Below, piece by piece: positions 21,684-29,147 of a stretch of DNA of 30,809 bases (positions are counted from its first letter, which is position 1; the number at the start of each line of letters is the position of its first letter). The notes below the pieces were generated by a model. It was not told the DNA's origin and did not search any database. It saw only the letters and a list, made by a program, of their open reading frames with translations. Position numbers and translations under genes: made by a program. Source of the DNA: a virus; the IMG/VR virus record IMGVR_UViG_3300030103_003804, positions 1 to 30,809 of that record, one strand, 5' to 3'.

Positions 21684-24600
21684 ATGACAACATCAACAAC
21701 GACACCAAGACTAAGTTATACAGCAGACGGTTCAACAGCGGCATTCACATTTAACTTTGAGATTGCAGATAGTTCATCTATCGCTGTATATGAAGGTGCT
21801 ACTAAAAAAACATTAACCACGCACTATACTGTATCATTTGATTCAGGCACTTCAGGCACAGGAACTGTTACATTTAACAGTGCACCAAGCTCAGGAACCA
21901 TCACTTTAATCAGAGACACAAATCTTGCAAGAACAACGGATTTTGAAAATTCGGGTGCTTTCTTGGCTTCCACAGTAAACACAGAATTAGATAGGTTATC
22001 ACAGGCAGTTATTGATGCCACAGACAAGATTGAAAACAGAGCAATATCAACTGTAGAACCAAACACAGATACTGCCACACTAACAATTCCTGCCGCGGCA
22101 GACAGAGCCAACAAAGTATTAAGTTTTGACTCATCAGGTAACGCACAGGCAACGACAGATGGTGGTGGTGATGTAACACAAACAGGTTCACAGACACTTA
22201 CAAACAAAACATTAACAGCACCCATCATAAACGGTGCAGTAACTGGCAACGCAACATATGCCACAACTTCAACATCAGCGGACGCTTTTAAAACACCAAC
22301 TTTAAAATTGTCAGGTGCTGATGGAACAATATCAGCAATTGGCACAAACCAAGGCATACTTTTAAACACGACAGGAACTGGTGATGTATCTGCTTCATCA
22401 GACATCATAGCAAATGGTGATTTGATAGCCACAGGCAGAGTTAGATCAGATTCATTAGCATTGGGTAATAATGCTGATAATGCCACACTAGTGGGACTAA
22501 GATCCAACGAGAATATAACAATTGATCCTGCAGGCACAGGAACAGTTGAATTGAATGCCAACACCAACGTAACAGGCACATTGGCAACAACTGGCACGAT
22601 TACTCCGGGTGGCAACATACTGTTGGACGGCAACAAAGTTACAGGTGGATCAACTGCGGCACCAAGTGCGGACGGTGATTTAGCCAACAAGAAATACGTG
22701 GATGATTCAGTTGGTGCAGTAGGTTCTGCTAATGCAATATCACAACTTAATACAAGTGTTACAATAACAGATTCAGGAACAGGAACAATTACAGGGGCAG
22801 TAGATGGTTCTACACTGTTTACAGGAACAGCGGCTTCAGGATTTGCTGTTACAGGACCCATTACAGCAACAACTTCAATCAGCAATGATGCGATTAGTAT
22901 TAACGATAACACAATTACAACCACAAGAAGTAATGACAATTTAATTTTAGATGCCGCTGGCACAGGTAAAATTGTATTAACAGGTACAACAGTTGCCGCA
23001 ACAATACAATCAGCACTAACTGGCAACGCAGATTTAAGTTTGAATGCATCAGGCTCAGGTGATATTGAAGTCAATGACAACAACATCTACAACGCTGGAT
23101 CAATTACTGCCGATGCTTTCAATGCCATTACGGGTGTTGATTGGTTTGGTGGTTTTCATGCAAATAGAAGCACAGCATTTAGATTGAACAACACAACAAC
23201 TGGTGATGTCATAACAATTGACACAACCACAAGTTCCGGTGCAGGTAATGATGTTAAATTCACAGGAAACGTTAACACATACTTTAGTTCAGACAGACCG
23301 TGGACTTTTTCAAACAGTGCCACGTTCACAGGAGCAGGTATTACAGTAGACAATTTAACTATCAATGACAATATTGTTTCATCAAGTTCAAACGCAGACA
23401 TCATACTTGATCCAGGTGGAACAGGTGATGTAAAACTAGGAAACTTTTTATTTGATGCGGATCAATCGGTTGGTGCAGGACAAGACAATTATGTATTAAC
23501 ATATGACAATTCATCAGGTAAAATTACATTAGAAGAAAGCCAAGGTGGTGTTTCACTATCAGGATCTACTAATAATACGATTACAACAGTGACAGGTGCA
23601 AATGCACTTCAGGGTGAGGCTAATTTGACGTTTGACGGAAGTACGTTGACGGTTACTGGGGATCAAACTATATCAGGAAATTTAACTGTTAATGGTAGTA
23701 CAACAACTGTTAACACAACAAACACAGCAGTAGCAGATAACATTATAGAATTAAATTCAGGTATATCACAATCATTAAATGATGCTGGTATAATCATTGA
23801 ACGTGGATCAACAGGTGACAATGCGGCAATAATTTGGGATGAGTCAGAAGACGAATTCACACTTGGAACAACAACTGCAACAGCAGGTGACAAGTCCGGT
23901 GGTATCACAGTTGCGGCAGGTAATTTAAAAGTTGCAACCTTAGAAGCAACACAGGCAGTAATAGACGTTATTGCAATCAACGACAACACTATTACCACAA
24001 ATACTTCAAACGCAAATCTCGAACTTAATGCAAACGGCTCAGGCATAATAGACTTGATGGCTAACGTCGGAAGTATTAATGCGGCAGATTTAAAAATTGG
24101 AGCCGGTGGTGCTGGTGGTGGAATAACGAATTATAATGCCGGAGCAGGTTTAAATATTGGTAGCATCCAAGGACAAACAGGTGCACAGACACTATACACA
24201 CACGATGGTGAAATTAAAAATACATTAGCGGCTAATTCGGACCAGTGGCTTTTGTCAAGTCAAACAGCCGGAGGTGGTTCTTTCAAAATACTATTGCCAG
24301 ATACTGGTCCGGTATTATCACCAAGCACACAAGGTGCAACTACACCTGCAACGAGCCAAAACTTTTCTATCCAGTCACAAGGGAACGGTAACATTGAACT
24401 AGATCCTGCAGGAACAGGTGACATTGTTTTGGATGCCATAACAATACACGACAACAGTATTTCAACAAATGCCTCAAATGCCAACTTAGAAATAAATGCA
24501 AATGGATCAGGAACTGTTGTATTAGAAAATTTAAGCATAGCAGGTGATGGAGCAACTGTAACAGGTATCCTAGACGAGGATGCAATGGGAACAGACTCAA

Positions 24601-25808
24601 ATGTAAAACTTGCCACACAACAATCAATCAAAGCATACGCAGACACCAAAGCAACTTTATCAGGATCCACAAACAACCAGGTGGCAACTGTCACAGGTGC
24701 ACACGCACTTCAAGGTGAATCAGGGTTAACATATGATGGATCAACACTTGCAGTCACAGGAGCGGCAACTGTATCCACAACACTGGGAGTCACAGGTGAC
24801 GCAACATTGGATGGTATTATCATACATGATAATTCAATCAAGACTGCCAACTCAAATGCCAATTTAGAAATAGGCACACAAGGCACAGGTGTTATTGAAT
24901 TATCAACGGATGATTCCAGCATATTTGAATCAACAAAATACACAGACTTCTTCGGAGGTGTAGACAATATCAGAGGTGTTGTAATCAACACCAACCAAGA
25001 AGTAAATGCCAACACCACAGGCAGAAACTACATGAACGTAATCAACCAAGACACAAAACTTGTCACAGCAAGTTCAAGTTCAAACTCAAACTTCAGACAG
25101 AGAACTATGTTGGTTACCAACACCACGGATTTGAATGGTTTCTCATACACACGATCAGGTTTTTCAAGAGGTCCAACAGCATTAACATTTGGATCAACTG
25201 TAATGAACAGTGGTGGTAGTGCATCCACAATCAAAACTGTAAGAGGGTTTGATTCACAAGCAGGTGTTTATGTTTCAACAGCCGGCAACCTTGCAAGTGA
25301 TGCCACAATCACAGATTGTTTTGGTGCAAACTCAACCATTTATGCCACAGACGACAGTGGTAGTGCAAGTGGAAATGCCACAGTCACAAACGGAACAAGT
25401 TATCGTGCTTCGTACTACCTAACATCAGGACACACATTCACAAACCACTATGGATATCGTTATGTAGGTGCTGAGGAGAGTGCGGCAACCAACAGATACG
25501 CATTCTACTCAGAAGATGCCGCGGCAACATCAAGAATGGGTGCAATAAGATTAGACAACCAATCAGGTGATCCCACACACGGTGCAGACTTCAGTTGGAT
25601 ATATGCCAAAGATGATTCAAGTTCATCAGAAGTCCACGTCAAAGATGAAGCGGGTAACGTCACTAAGATATCTCCGCACAACCAAGCAGGTGAATGGGAA
25701 TACTATTCTAAGAACACAAAAACTGGTAAAACTGTAAGAGTTAATATGGAACGAATGATTAAAAAATTAGAAGAATACACAGGTGAATCATTCATAGAAA
25801 ACGAATAA
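21684..25808 (+). CDS. Tail fibre protein with T7-type N-terminal domain and repeated beta modules
   Basis: 1374 residues; AGGAGAAAAAGGAAGTT before ATG 21684. Residues 1-115 (LSYTADGSTAAFTFNFEIADSS...VNTELDRLSQAVIDATDKIENRAI) are the T7 gp17-type N-terminal domain that attaches to the tail nozzle. TQTGSQTLTNKTLTAPII (about 165-185) and DLANKKYVDDSV follow. The shaft has at least seven repeats of a module (I.I.DN.I.T..SNANLEL.A.GTG.I.L) and a duplicated LSGSTNN..ATVTGA.ALQGE segment. The C-terminus (GADFSWIYAKDDSSSSEVHVKDEAGNV...) ends in a short helix with no S74-type protease seen. It should determine host binding. Confidence 0.9.
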   Translation: MTTSTTTPRLSYTADGSTAAFTFNFEIADSSSIAVYEGATKKTLTTHYTVSFDSGTSGTGTVTFNSAPSSGTITLIRDTNLARTTDFENSGAFLASTVNTELDRLSQAVIDATDKIENRAISTVEPNTDTATLTIPAAADRANKVLSFDSSGNAQATTDGGGDVTQTGSQTLTNKTLTAPIINGAVTGNATYATTSTSADAFKTPTLKLSGADGTISAIGTNQGILLNTTGTGDVSASSDIIANGDLIATGRVRSDSLALGNNADNATLVGLRSNENITIDPAGTGTVELNANTNVTGTLATTGTITPGGNILLDGNKVTGGSTAAPSADGDLANKKYVDDSVGAVGSANAISQLNTSVTITDSGTGTITGAVDGSTLFTGTAASGFAVTGPITATTSISNDAISINDNTITTTRSNDNLILDAAGTGKIVLTGTTVAATIQSALTGNADLSLNASGSGDIEVNDNNIYNAGSITADAFNAITGVDWFGGFHANRSTAFRLNNTTTGDVITIDTTTSSGAGNDVKFTGNVNTYFSSDRPWTFSNSATFTGAGITVDNLTINDNIVSSSSNADIILDPGGTGDVKLGNFLFDADQSVGAGQDNYVLTYDNSSGKITLEESQGGVSLSGSTNNTITTVTGANALQGEANLTFDGSTLTVTGDQTISGNLTVNGSTTTVNTTNTAVADNIIELNSGISQSLNDAGIIIERGSTGDNAAIIWDESEDEFTLGTTTATAGDKSGGITVAAGNLKVATLEATQAVIDVIAINDNTITTNTSNANLELNANGSGIIDLMANVGSINAADLKIGAGGAGGGITNYNAGAGLNIGSIQGQTGAQTLYTHDGEIKNTLAANSDQWLLSSQTAGGGSFKILLPDTGPVLSPSTQGATTPATSQNFSIQSQGNGNIELDPAGTGDIVLDAITIHDNSISTNASNANLEINANGSGTVVLENLSIAGDGATVTGILDEDAMGTDSNVKLATQQSIKAYADTKATLSGSTNNQVATVTGAHALQGESGLTYDGSTLAVTGAATVSTTLGVTGDATLDGIIIHDNSIKTANSNANLEIGTQGTGVIELSTDDSSIFESTKYTDFFGGVDNIRGVVINTNQEVNANTTGRNYMNVINQDTKLVTASSSSNSNFRQRTMLVTNTTDLNGFSYTRSGFSRGPTALTFGSTVMNSGGSASTIKTVRGFDSQAGVYVSTAGNLASDATITDCFGANSTIYATDDSGSASGNATVTNGTSYRASYYLTSGHTFTNHYGYRYVGAEESAATNRYAFYSEDAAATSRMGAIRLDNQSGDPTHGADFSWIYAKDDSSSSEVHVKDEAGNVTKISPHNQAGEWEYYSKNTKTGKTVRVNMERMIKKLEEYTGESFIENE

Positions 25809-25966
25809 TGACTACCAAAGAGAGATTGTACAAACTTGAACAAAAAATAAATCTCTTGATCAACAATCACATAGCACATTTAGATTCACGTGTCAAACGC
25901 AACGAATGGCTGTTGTACACCATATTGATGTTTTTGATTGGTATCAGTTTTAAGATGTGGTTTTAA
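25808..25966 (+). CDS. Holin-like small membrane protein (XhlA-like layout)
   Basis: ATG 25808 overlaps the tail-fibre stop as TAATG. The 52-residue product has an N-terminal amphipathic helix (KERLYKLEQKINLLINNHIAH), a basic turn (DSRVKRNE) and one C-terminal membrane span (WLLYTILMFLIGISFKMWF). This helix-then-span layout is like XhlA-type holin-associated proteins, and small lysis proteins often follow the tail fibre in T7-like phages. It is the best lysis candidate here; no endolysin was found nearby. Homology at this length is not certain. Confidence 0.6.
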   Translation: MTTKERLYKLEQKINLLINNHIAHLDSRVKRNEWLLYTILMFLIGISFKMWF

Positions 25967-26138
25967 CTTCCCATCTACGTTTGCACACACCACACATTAT
26001 CTTCCAACCATAGGGTATTTTAGTTAGATTCTTTGCCGCTGGGCATTCCAAATCCTCACGACCGCATGACTTGTTCTTACGATCCAAAACGAATCTGCAC
26101 ACATGGGGATTGCCGTTGCACACTCGATTGCCAGGCAA
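25950..26138 (-). CDS. Cysteine-rich zinc-knuckle-like protein (TTG start or remnant of a longer frame)
   Basis: From TTG 26138 (AAGGG 5 bases upstream) the product has six Cys: VCNGNPHVC, SCGREDLEC and MCGVCKRRW, a pattern fitting a small zinc-binding protein. The same frame stays open upstream to 26270 without an ATG and reads ITPYGHFKCSESRRHVSK, which resembles the C-terminal KIPYGWKIMCGVCKRRW, as if a zinc-knuckle unit were duplicated and the first copy lost one Cys. The open frame begins beside an inverted-repeat arm (26240-26249). So it may be a real small gene with a TTG start or a 5'-truncated remnant. Function unknown; DNA binding is possible. Confidence 0.45.
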   Translation of the reverse strand: MPGNRVCNGNPHVCRFVLDRKNKSCGREDLECPAAKNLTKIPYGWKIMCGVCKRRWEVKTTS

Positions 26139-26239
26139 ACTGGCCCTTGAGCTCCGACCTGTGGTTTTGCTGACATGACGACGGCTTTCACTGCATTTAA
26201 AATGTCCATATGGGGTGATTTTTTCGTTGAAGTTTTTCA

Positions 26240-26700
26240 GTGCTAGGTATCCTTGTTGTCTGATAAGGCACTAAAAGAAATAGGAGTACCTAGCACATCA
26301 ATTGAAAGTTTCATGAAACCAATAAACTTCCGACAGTATTTATACCCACATATTATCTGGGTATCATTTCTGGCTGTGTATGGGACTAACCCTGTTAGTC
26401 CAAAAACTCGTTGCACTCGTTTTTATTTGTTTTCTTTAATTCGCGAACAATCATTTAACTTGGTGTTGAAGTCACAAGATGGCTATATGCAAATTTTAGA
26501 ATAAAAAAAATGCACATAACCATCTTTTGTGCTTGATGTCTCGCACAAAATTCTATTAGATTTACAGCAGACGGATGTATTGGAACTGCTAAACGTTTGA
26601 TCTATTACGGATCAAACAAAATCTCTGGCCCTTACAAATATGTGCAAATAGAAGCACACATATTAAAACTAGGTCATTAGCCATCATATTACGACTAGTG
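26240..26700 (-). ncRNA. Hairpin-dense region, candidate structured RNA (minus strand favoured)
   Basis: No convincing gene in about 460 bases, but many inverted repeats: 26240-26249/26287-26296 (10 bp), 26342-26348/26358-26364 (7), 26383-26390/26394-26401 (8, 3-base loop), 26476-26491/26511-26526 (16), 26525-26532/26543-26550 (8), 26595-26602/26610-26617 (8). In the 16-bp stem the two plus-strand mismatches (C-A, A-C) become G-U pairs on the minus strand, so a leftward RNA is favoured. No match to a known RNA class was recognised. Two plus-strand open stretches (26253-26504, 26537-26680) run through it without good starts. Confidence 0.5.
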
Positions 26701-26713
26701 TTTTAGCCACTGG

Positions 26714-26926
26714 TTAGACTTGGCTTTGTCTTTGTTTTTGCCTGAATGCCTTTGCTTGGAGCCTTTGTCTTTGCCTTTTTATTTTTCTTATTTGTTGGGG
26801 AGTTAGTGCCATGATGTTGCATTTGAATAGTTTTTCAAAATTACGAATTGCTGTTTCTTGTTGTTTTGCCTGATTATTTTGTAGTGTATTAATGTGCCTT
26901 TGCTGTGCAGTTATTTGTGCCTTCAT
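26714..26926 (-). CDS. 70-residue glutamine/arginine-rich basic protein
   Basis: From ATG 26926 the product begins MKAQITAQQRHINTLQNNQAK and ends with a strongly basic helix (IRKIKRQRQRLQAKAFRQKQRQ). The frame is open further upstream (to a TTG at 26995), but no better start is seen and no SD precedes 26926. The minus strand is A-rich here, like coding strands elsewhere in the window, supporting a leftward gene. A coiled coil plus basic tail suggests nucleic-acid binding. It lies directly upstream (in transcription direction) of the hairpin-dense region and could bind that RNA; this is speculation. Confidence 0.5.
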   Translation of the reverse strand: MKAQITAQQRHINTLQNNQAKQQETAIRNFEKLFKCNIMALTPQQIRKIKRQRQRLQAKAFRQKQRQSQV

Positions 26927-27019
26927 ACTGTTATATATCACGAACTCAGAAATAACGGGTCTTTTCTGGATCTGCACTAAATAATAGTAAAGCAAACAAC
27001 AATACAGGAGGCACTAAAA

Positions 27020-27496
27020 ATGATACAATCAACATACAAAGACATTTTAGCCAAAGGAAATAATAACAAATACTACGAACAGTCATACGACGAGCGTAGA
27101 AAACTAATACAACACATACACGCTGTTACCGGAATGGTAGTGTATAGAGGTCCAAATTGGGAAGACAGCCGTGACTGGAAACAATTTAGGGCAGAAATGA
27201 TGGAGCCAGTAAAATGGGCAAAAGGCAAATACAGTTGGAATCCTAGCATAGATGATATGCTGTGGGCATTTCAACAACTAGGCTTTCATGAATACAACGG
27301 ACAACCGGCCAGGGTATCTGTGAAAATGGTTGATAATTTTAACAAATATTGTAGCATCATAGCCAAACTGTGGAACACATACAATCCAGAGTATAAGATG
27401 ACGGCTGATGAAATACAGATTAAGATGATTGAAGAAATACCACCTAATGCATATGGTAATCTATCTAAGTTTATAATACCAAAACAACCAAAATAA
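27020..27496 (+). CDS. 158-residue hypothetical protein
   Basis: ATG 27020 after ACAGGAGGCACTAAAA, a strong SD. A one-mismatch late motif (CTAAATA near 26978) lies upstream. The sequence is helical with many aromatic residues (RGPNWEDSRDWKQF, KWAKGKYSWNPS, MLWAFQQLGFHEY) and no signal peptide or membrane span. No catalytic motif or family is recognised. It begins the rightward group 27020-28437 of small genes that ends at the terminator at 28488. Confidence 0.75.
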   Translation: MIQSTYKDILAKGNNNKYYEQSYDERRKLIQHIHAVTGMVVYRGPNWEDSRDWKQFRAEMMEPVKWAKGKYSWNPSIDDMLWAFQQLGFHEYNGQPARVSVKMVDNFNKYCSIIAKLWNTYNPEYKMTADEIQIKMIEEIPPNAYGNLSKFIIPKQPK

Positions 27497-27510
27497 CCAA
27501 AAGGAGTAAA

Positions 27511-28002
27511 ATGACCAATACACAAACACCATGGAATAAAGGACTTACTGGATTAGCCGCAGGATGGACACCAGCAAGAAGAAAGAAAATGAGTATAAAA
27601 CAAAAACGCTGGTTAAGGAGAAATCCTGATTCACCAGTTGGACAAAAAGGTCCTAGGAAAGGATTGTGGTTAACTGGACCAGATCCCAAGGTGCACAAGC
27701 ACTATTACAGATTTTTGAAAGCCAAAGCACAAGCCAAATTTTGGAAACAAAAGTGGACCATTATGTGGGAAGATTACCTTGATTTTTTGAAAACCATGCA
27801 TGGCAGATGGGGTCGCGGCAAGAAGTCAAAAAACTTATGCAGGATCAATACCAAACAAGGCTGGCACATATGGAATGTGCAAATGATGGTAAGAGGACAG
27901 GCCATGCGAAGACCAACAAAAAACAAGCGTATAAAACCAAAAGGTAAAGGATCCAAAGCACGTGGTATCAACTGGAGAAAGGGAGGTCATGTTAATGGAT
28001 AA
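27511..28002 (+). CDS. 163-residue very basic phage protein, possibly nuclease-like or DNA-binding
   Basis: AAAAGGAGTAAA before ATG 27511. The N-terminus PWNKGLTGLAAGWTPARRKKMSIKQK recalls the short NUMOD3-type DNA-binding motif. The middle, YYRFLKAKAQAKFWKQKWTIMWEDYLDFL...GRGKKSKNLCRI...GWHIWNVQMMVRGQ, follows a pattern I associate with a family of small phage proteins (AQA.fr...W..tWe.y...w...GRg....l.R.d...gW...Nv.i..R..h). The C-terminus is Lys/Arg/Gly-rich. A DNA-binding or HNH-related role is inferred; no complete HNH catalytic site is visible. It overlaps the start of the next gene by 8 bases. Confidence 0.7.
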   Translation: MTNTQTPWNKGLTGLAAGWTPARRKKMSIKQKRWLRRNPDSPVGQKGPRKGLWLTGPDPKVHKHYYRFLKAKAQAKFWKQKWTIMWEDYLDFLKTMHGRWGRGKKSKNLCRINTKQGWHIWNVQMMVRGQAMRRPTKNKRIKPKGKGSKARGINWRKGGHVNG

Positions 28003-28156
28003 CGAACAACTTATAAAAGACAGAGGAGCATTTATTATGGCACTGCACAAAGCCGCACACCAAAAAGAATATGATCATAAAGAGAAAATAGCACTTTCAA
28101 AGTTAGGCAAAAAAAATCCTCGTAAAGCAAAACAAATAACCAAGGAGAACAAATGA
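27995..28156 (+). CDS. 53-residue lysine-rich hypothetical protein
   Basis: ATG 27995 is chosen because GGGAGG lies about 8 bases upstream; an in-frame ATG at 27989 is too close to it. The product begins MDNEQLIKDRGAFIMALHKAA and ends in a basic stretch (KIALSKLGKKNPRKAKQITKENK). It ends in ATGA overlap with the next gene. No family recognised. It belongs to the coupled set 27511-28437. Confidence 0.6.
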   Translation: MDNEQLIKDRGAFIMALHKAAHQKEYDHKEKIALSKLGKKNPRKAKQITKENK

Positions 28157-28437
28157 ACAGAAAAAGAAAAGAAGAAATAAAAAAACAAAACGAGAAGATA
28201 CAAAAAGCAATTGATGAAAATGATGCCAAAGAGGGCAGTAAGTTAAAACAACTGCTGGCTGAATTAAAAGAATCAGAACAAGAGCACAGATCAAAACAAA
28301 GTGCCGCTGATATTTTAGAAATAATCAAAAAACGTGAATACGAAAAAGAACTAGATAGAACACTAGAAAGACACGCAACACTGTTGTCTAAAGTGTTTCT
28401 TAATAAAATTTTTATCAGCATACTCAACAACAAATAA
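28153..28437 (+). CDS. 94-residue coiled-coil protein
   Basis: ATG 28153 overlaps the preceding stop (ATGA) with AAGGAG 7 bases upstream. Almost all of it is a charged helix with heptad-like spacing (RKRKEEIKKQNEKIQKAIDEND..., KLKQLLAELKESEQEHRSK), then a hydrophobic C-terminus (LLSKVFLNKIFISILNNK). No family recognised. A scaffold- or adaptor-like role is possible. The stop overlaps an AATAAATA (28433-28440), which may be chance. The terminator at 28488 ends this group. Confidence 0.7.
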   Translation: MNRKRKEEIKKQNEKIQKAIDENDAKEGSKLKQLLAELKESEQEHRSKQSAADILEIIKKREYEKELDRTLERHATLLSKVFLNKIFISILNNK

Positions 28438-28487
28438 ATATGTGTATCATTCATTTATGACATTTTATGAATGTGTTCTCATATGCA

Positions 28488-28525
28488 AGGTCAACAGTTT
28501 TTTAGTCGAGGCTGTTGGCCTTTTT
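28488..28525 (+). terminator. Rho-independent terminator after the 27020-28437 group
   Basis: AGGTCAACAG (28488-28497) pairs with CTGTTGGCCT (28512-28521), 10 bp with one G-U, 14-base loop, then five T. A weaker hairpin CATTCAT/ATGAATG (28448-28473) precedes it. Confidence 0.8.
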
Positions 28526-28546
28526 ATACCTCCTCATAATATTCCT

Positions 28547-28554
28547 TATAAATA
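28547..28554 (+). promoter_or_regulatory. T4-type late promoter motif TATAAATA (terminase operon)
   Basis: Exact NATAAATA 22 bases after the terminator T tract, with CCT before it as at 2051. The first gene of the operon starts at 28667, so the leader is about 105 bases and contains the hairpin at 28597-28630. Confidence 0.6.
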
Positions 28555-28596
28555 ATTTGAACTTAAGGCTTTAGAAATAAGCATTAGGCATATCAA

Positions 28597-28630
28597 GCAC
28601 CCCAGATTTCGTCATAGTAGTCTGGGGTGT
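28597..28630 (+). promoter_or_regulatory. Leader hairpin of the terminase operon
   Basis: GCACCCCAGA (28597-28606) pairs with TCTGGGGTGT (28621-28630): nine Watson-Crick pairs plus a terminal G-U, 14-base loop. No T tract follows, so it is not a terminator; it may stabilise the mRNA or be a protein-binding site. Confidence 0.5.
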
Positions 28631-28666
28631 AAATTAAACTAACAGAACAAAAAAGGAAAATATACA

Positions 28667-28843
28667 ATGAAACAATTAGAAGACAAAGATCTTGTGCTTA
28701 TGGCACAAATTATAGATGCATCATCTCAGAAAGGTGTATTCAAAGCACCCGACCTAGCAATAATAGGTGATTTATACACAAAAGTTGTAGGATTACTACC
28801 AAAACAACCAGCCAAAGAAGAAGTAAACAATGAGCAAAAATAG
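28667..28843 (+). CDS. 58-residue small protein at the head of the terminase operon
   Basis: AAAAAGGAAAATATACA before ATG 28667. The product begins MKQLEDKDLVLMAQIIDASS and contains QKGVFKAPDLAIIGDLYTKVVGLLP, a small helical pattern (a Gly-x-F-k turn between two helices) that is common in short proteins next to phage terminase or head genes. It overlaps the next gene by 14 bases. Function unknown; it may work with the small terminase candidate. Confidence 0.65.
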   Translation: MKQLEDKDLVLMAQIIDASSQKGVFKAPDLAIIGDLYTKVVGLLPKQPAKEEVNNEQK

Positions 28844-29147
28844 AGTAGAACAAGAATGGTTAAACATACTCAAAGGATTTGCAGACGGTTACTGGAAAAA
28901 AGAAGTCGAAGAAGCACACAGTCTTTTTGATACACCCTATCCTGACAAAAGCGAAAAGGATTATATCAAAAAAACTACATTCTTAGACAATGGTAAACGT
29001 GCAAAACTTATGTTGTTGAAATATCTAGCACAAGCATCATCAGGTGCAGTGCATCCAACTGGTATGAATAACCAAGAAGAGAAAAGTGAAGCGGCAAAAT
29101 TGCTTTCGATGGCACAAAAAAGGCTTGACAAAAAAGCAAATGAGTAA
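28830..29147 (+). CDS. Candidate small terminase subunit (105 residues)
   Basis: ATG 28830, with AAAGAAG upstream inside the preceding gene; its stop overlaps the large terminase ATG (TAATG). The protein is helical and charged (VEQEWLNILKGFADGYWKKEVEEAH..., KAKLMLLKYL-like middle, KLLSMAQKRLDKKANE end). T7 gp18, the small terminase, is 89 residues and lies right before gp19, so position and size support this call. Sequence motifs for small terminases are weak, so the assignment rests on context. Confidence 0.55.
   Translation: MSKNRVEQEWLNILKGFADGYWKKEVEEAHSLFDTPYPDKSEKDYIKKTTFLDNGKRAKLMLLKYLAQASSGAVHPTGMNNQEEKSEAAKLLSMAQKRLDKKANE

Noticed and set aside
21824-23086. Long antisense frame of 420 codons opposite the tail fibre
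   Set aside because: It lies wholly opposite a well-supported gene, and its Val/Pro/Ala-rich product is what the repeated Thr/Gly/Asn codons give in reverse.
26024-26209. Minus-strand 61-codon frame starting MDILNAVKAVV
   Set aside because: It overlaps the zinc-knuckle frame in another phase; the Cys pattern and repeated motif favour the other frame, though this one has an ATG.
26253-26680. Plus-strand frames reading LSDKALKEIGVPSTSIESF... and SIRFTADGCIGTAKRLIYYG...
   Set aside because: They look protein-like in part, but are in different frames, lack ATG or SD starts at their beginnings and coincide with many inverted repeats; kept only as an alternative to the RNA interpretation.
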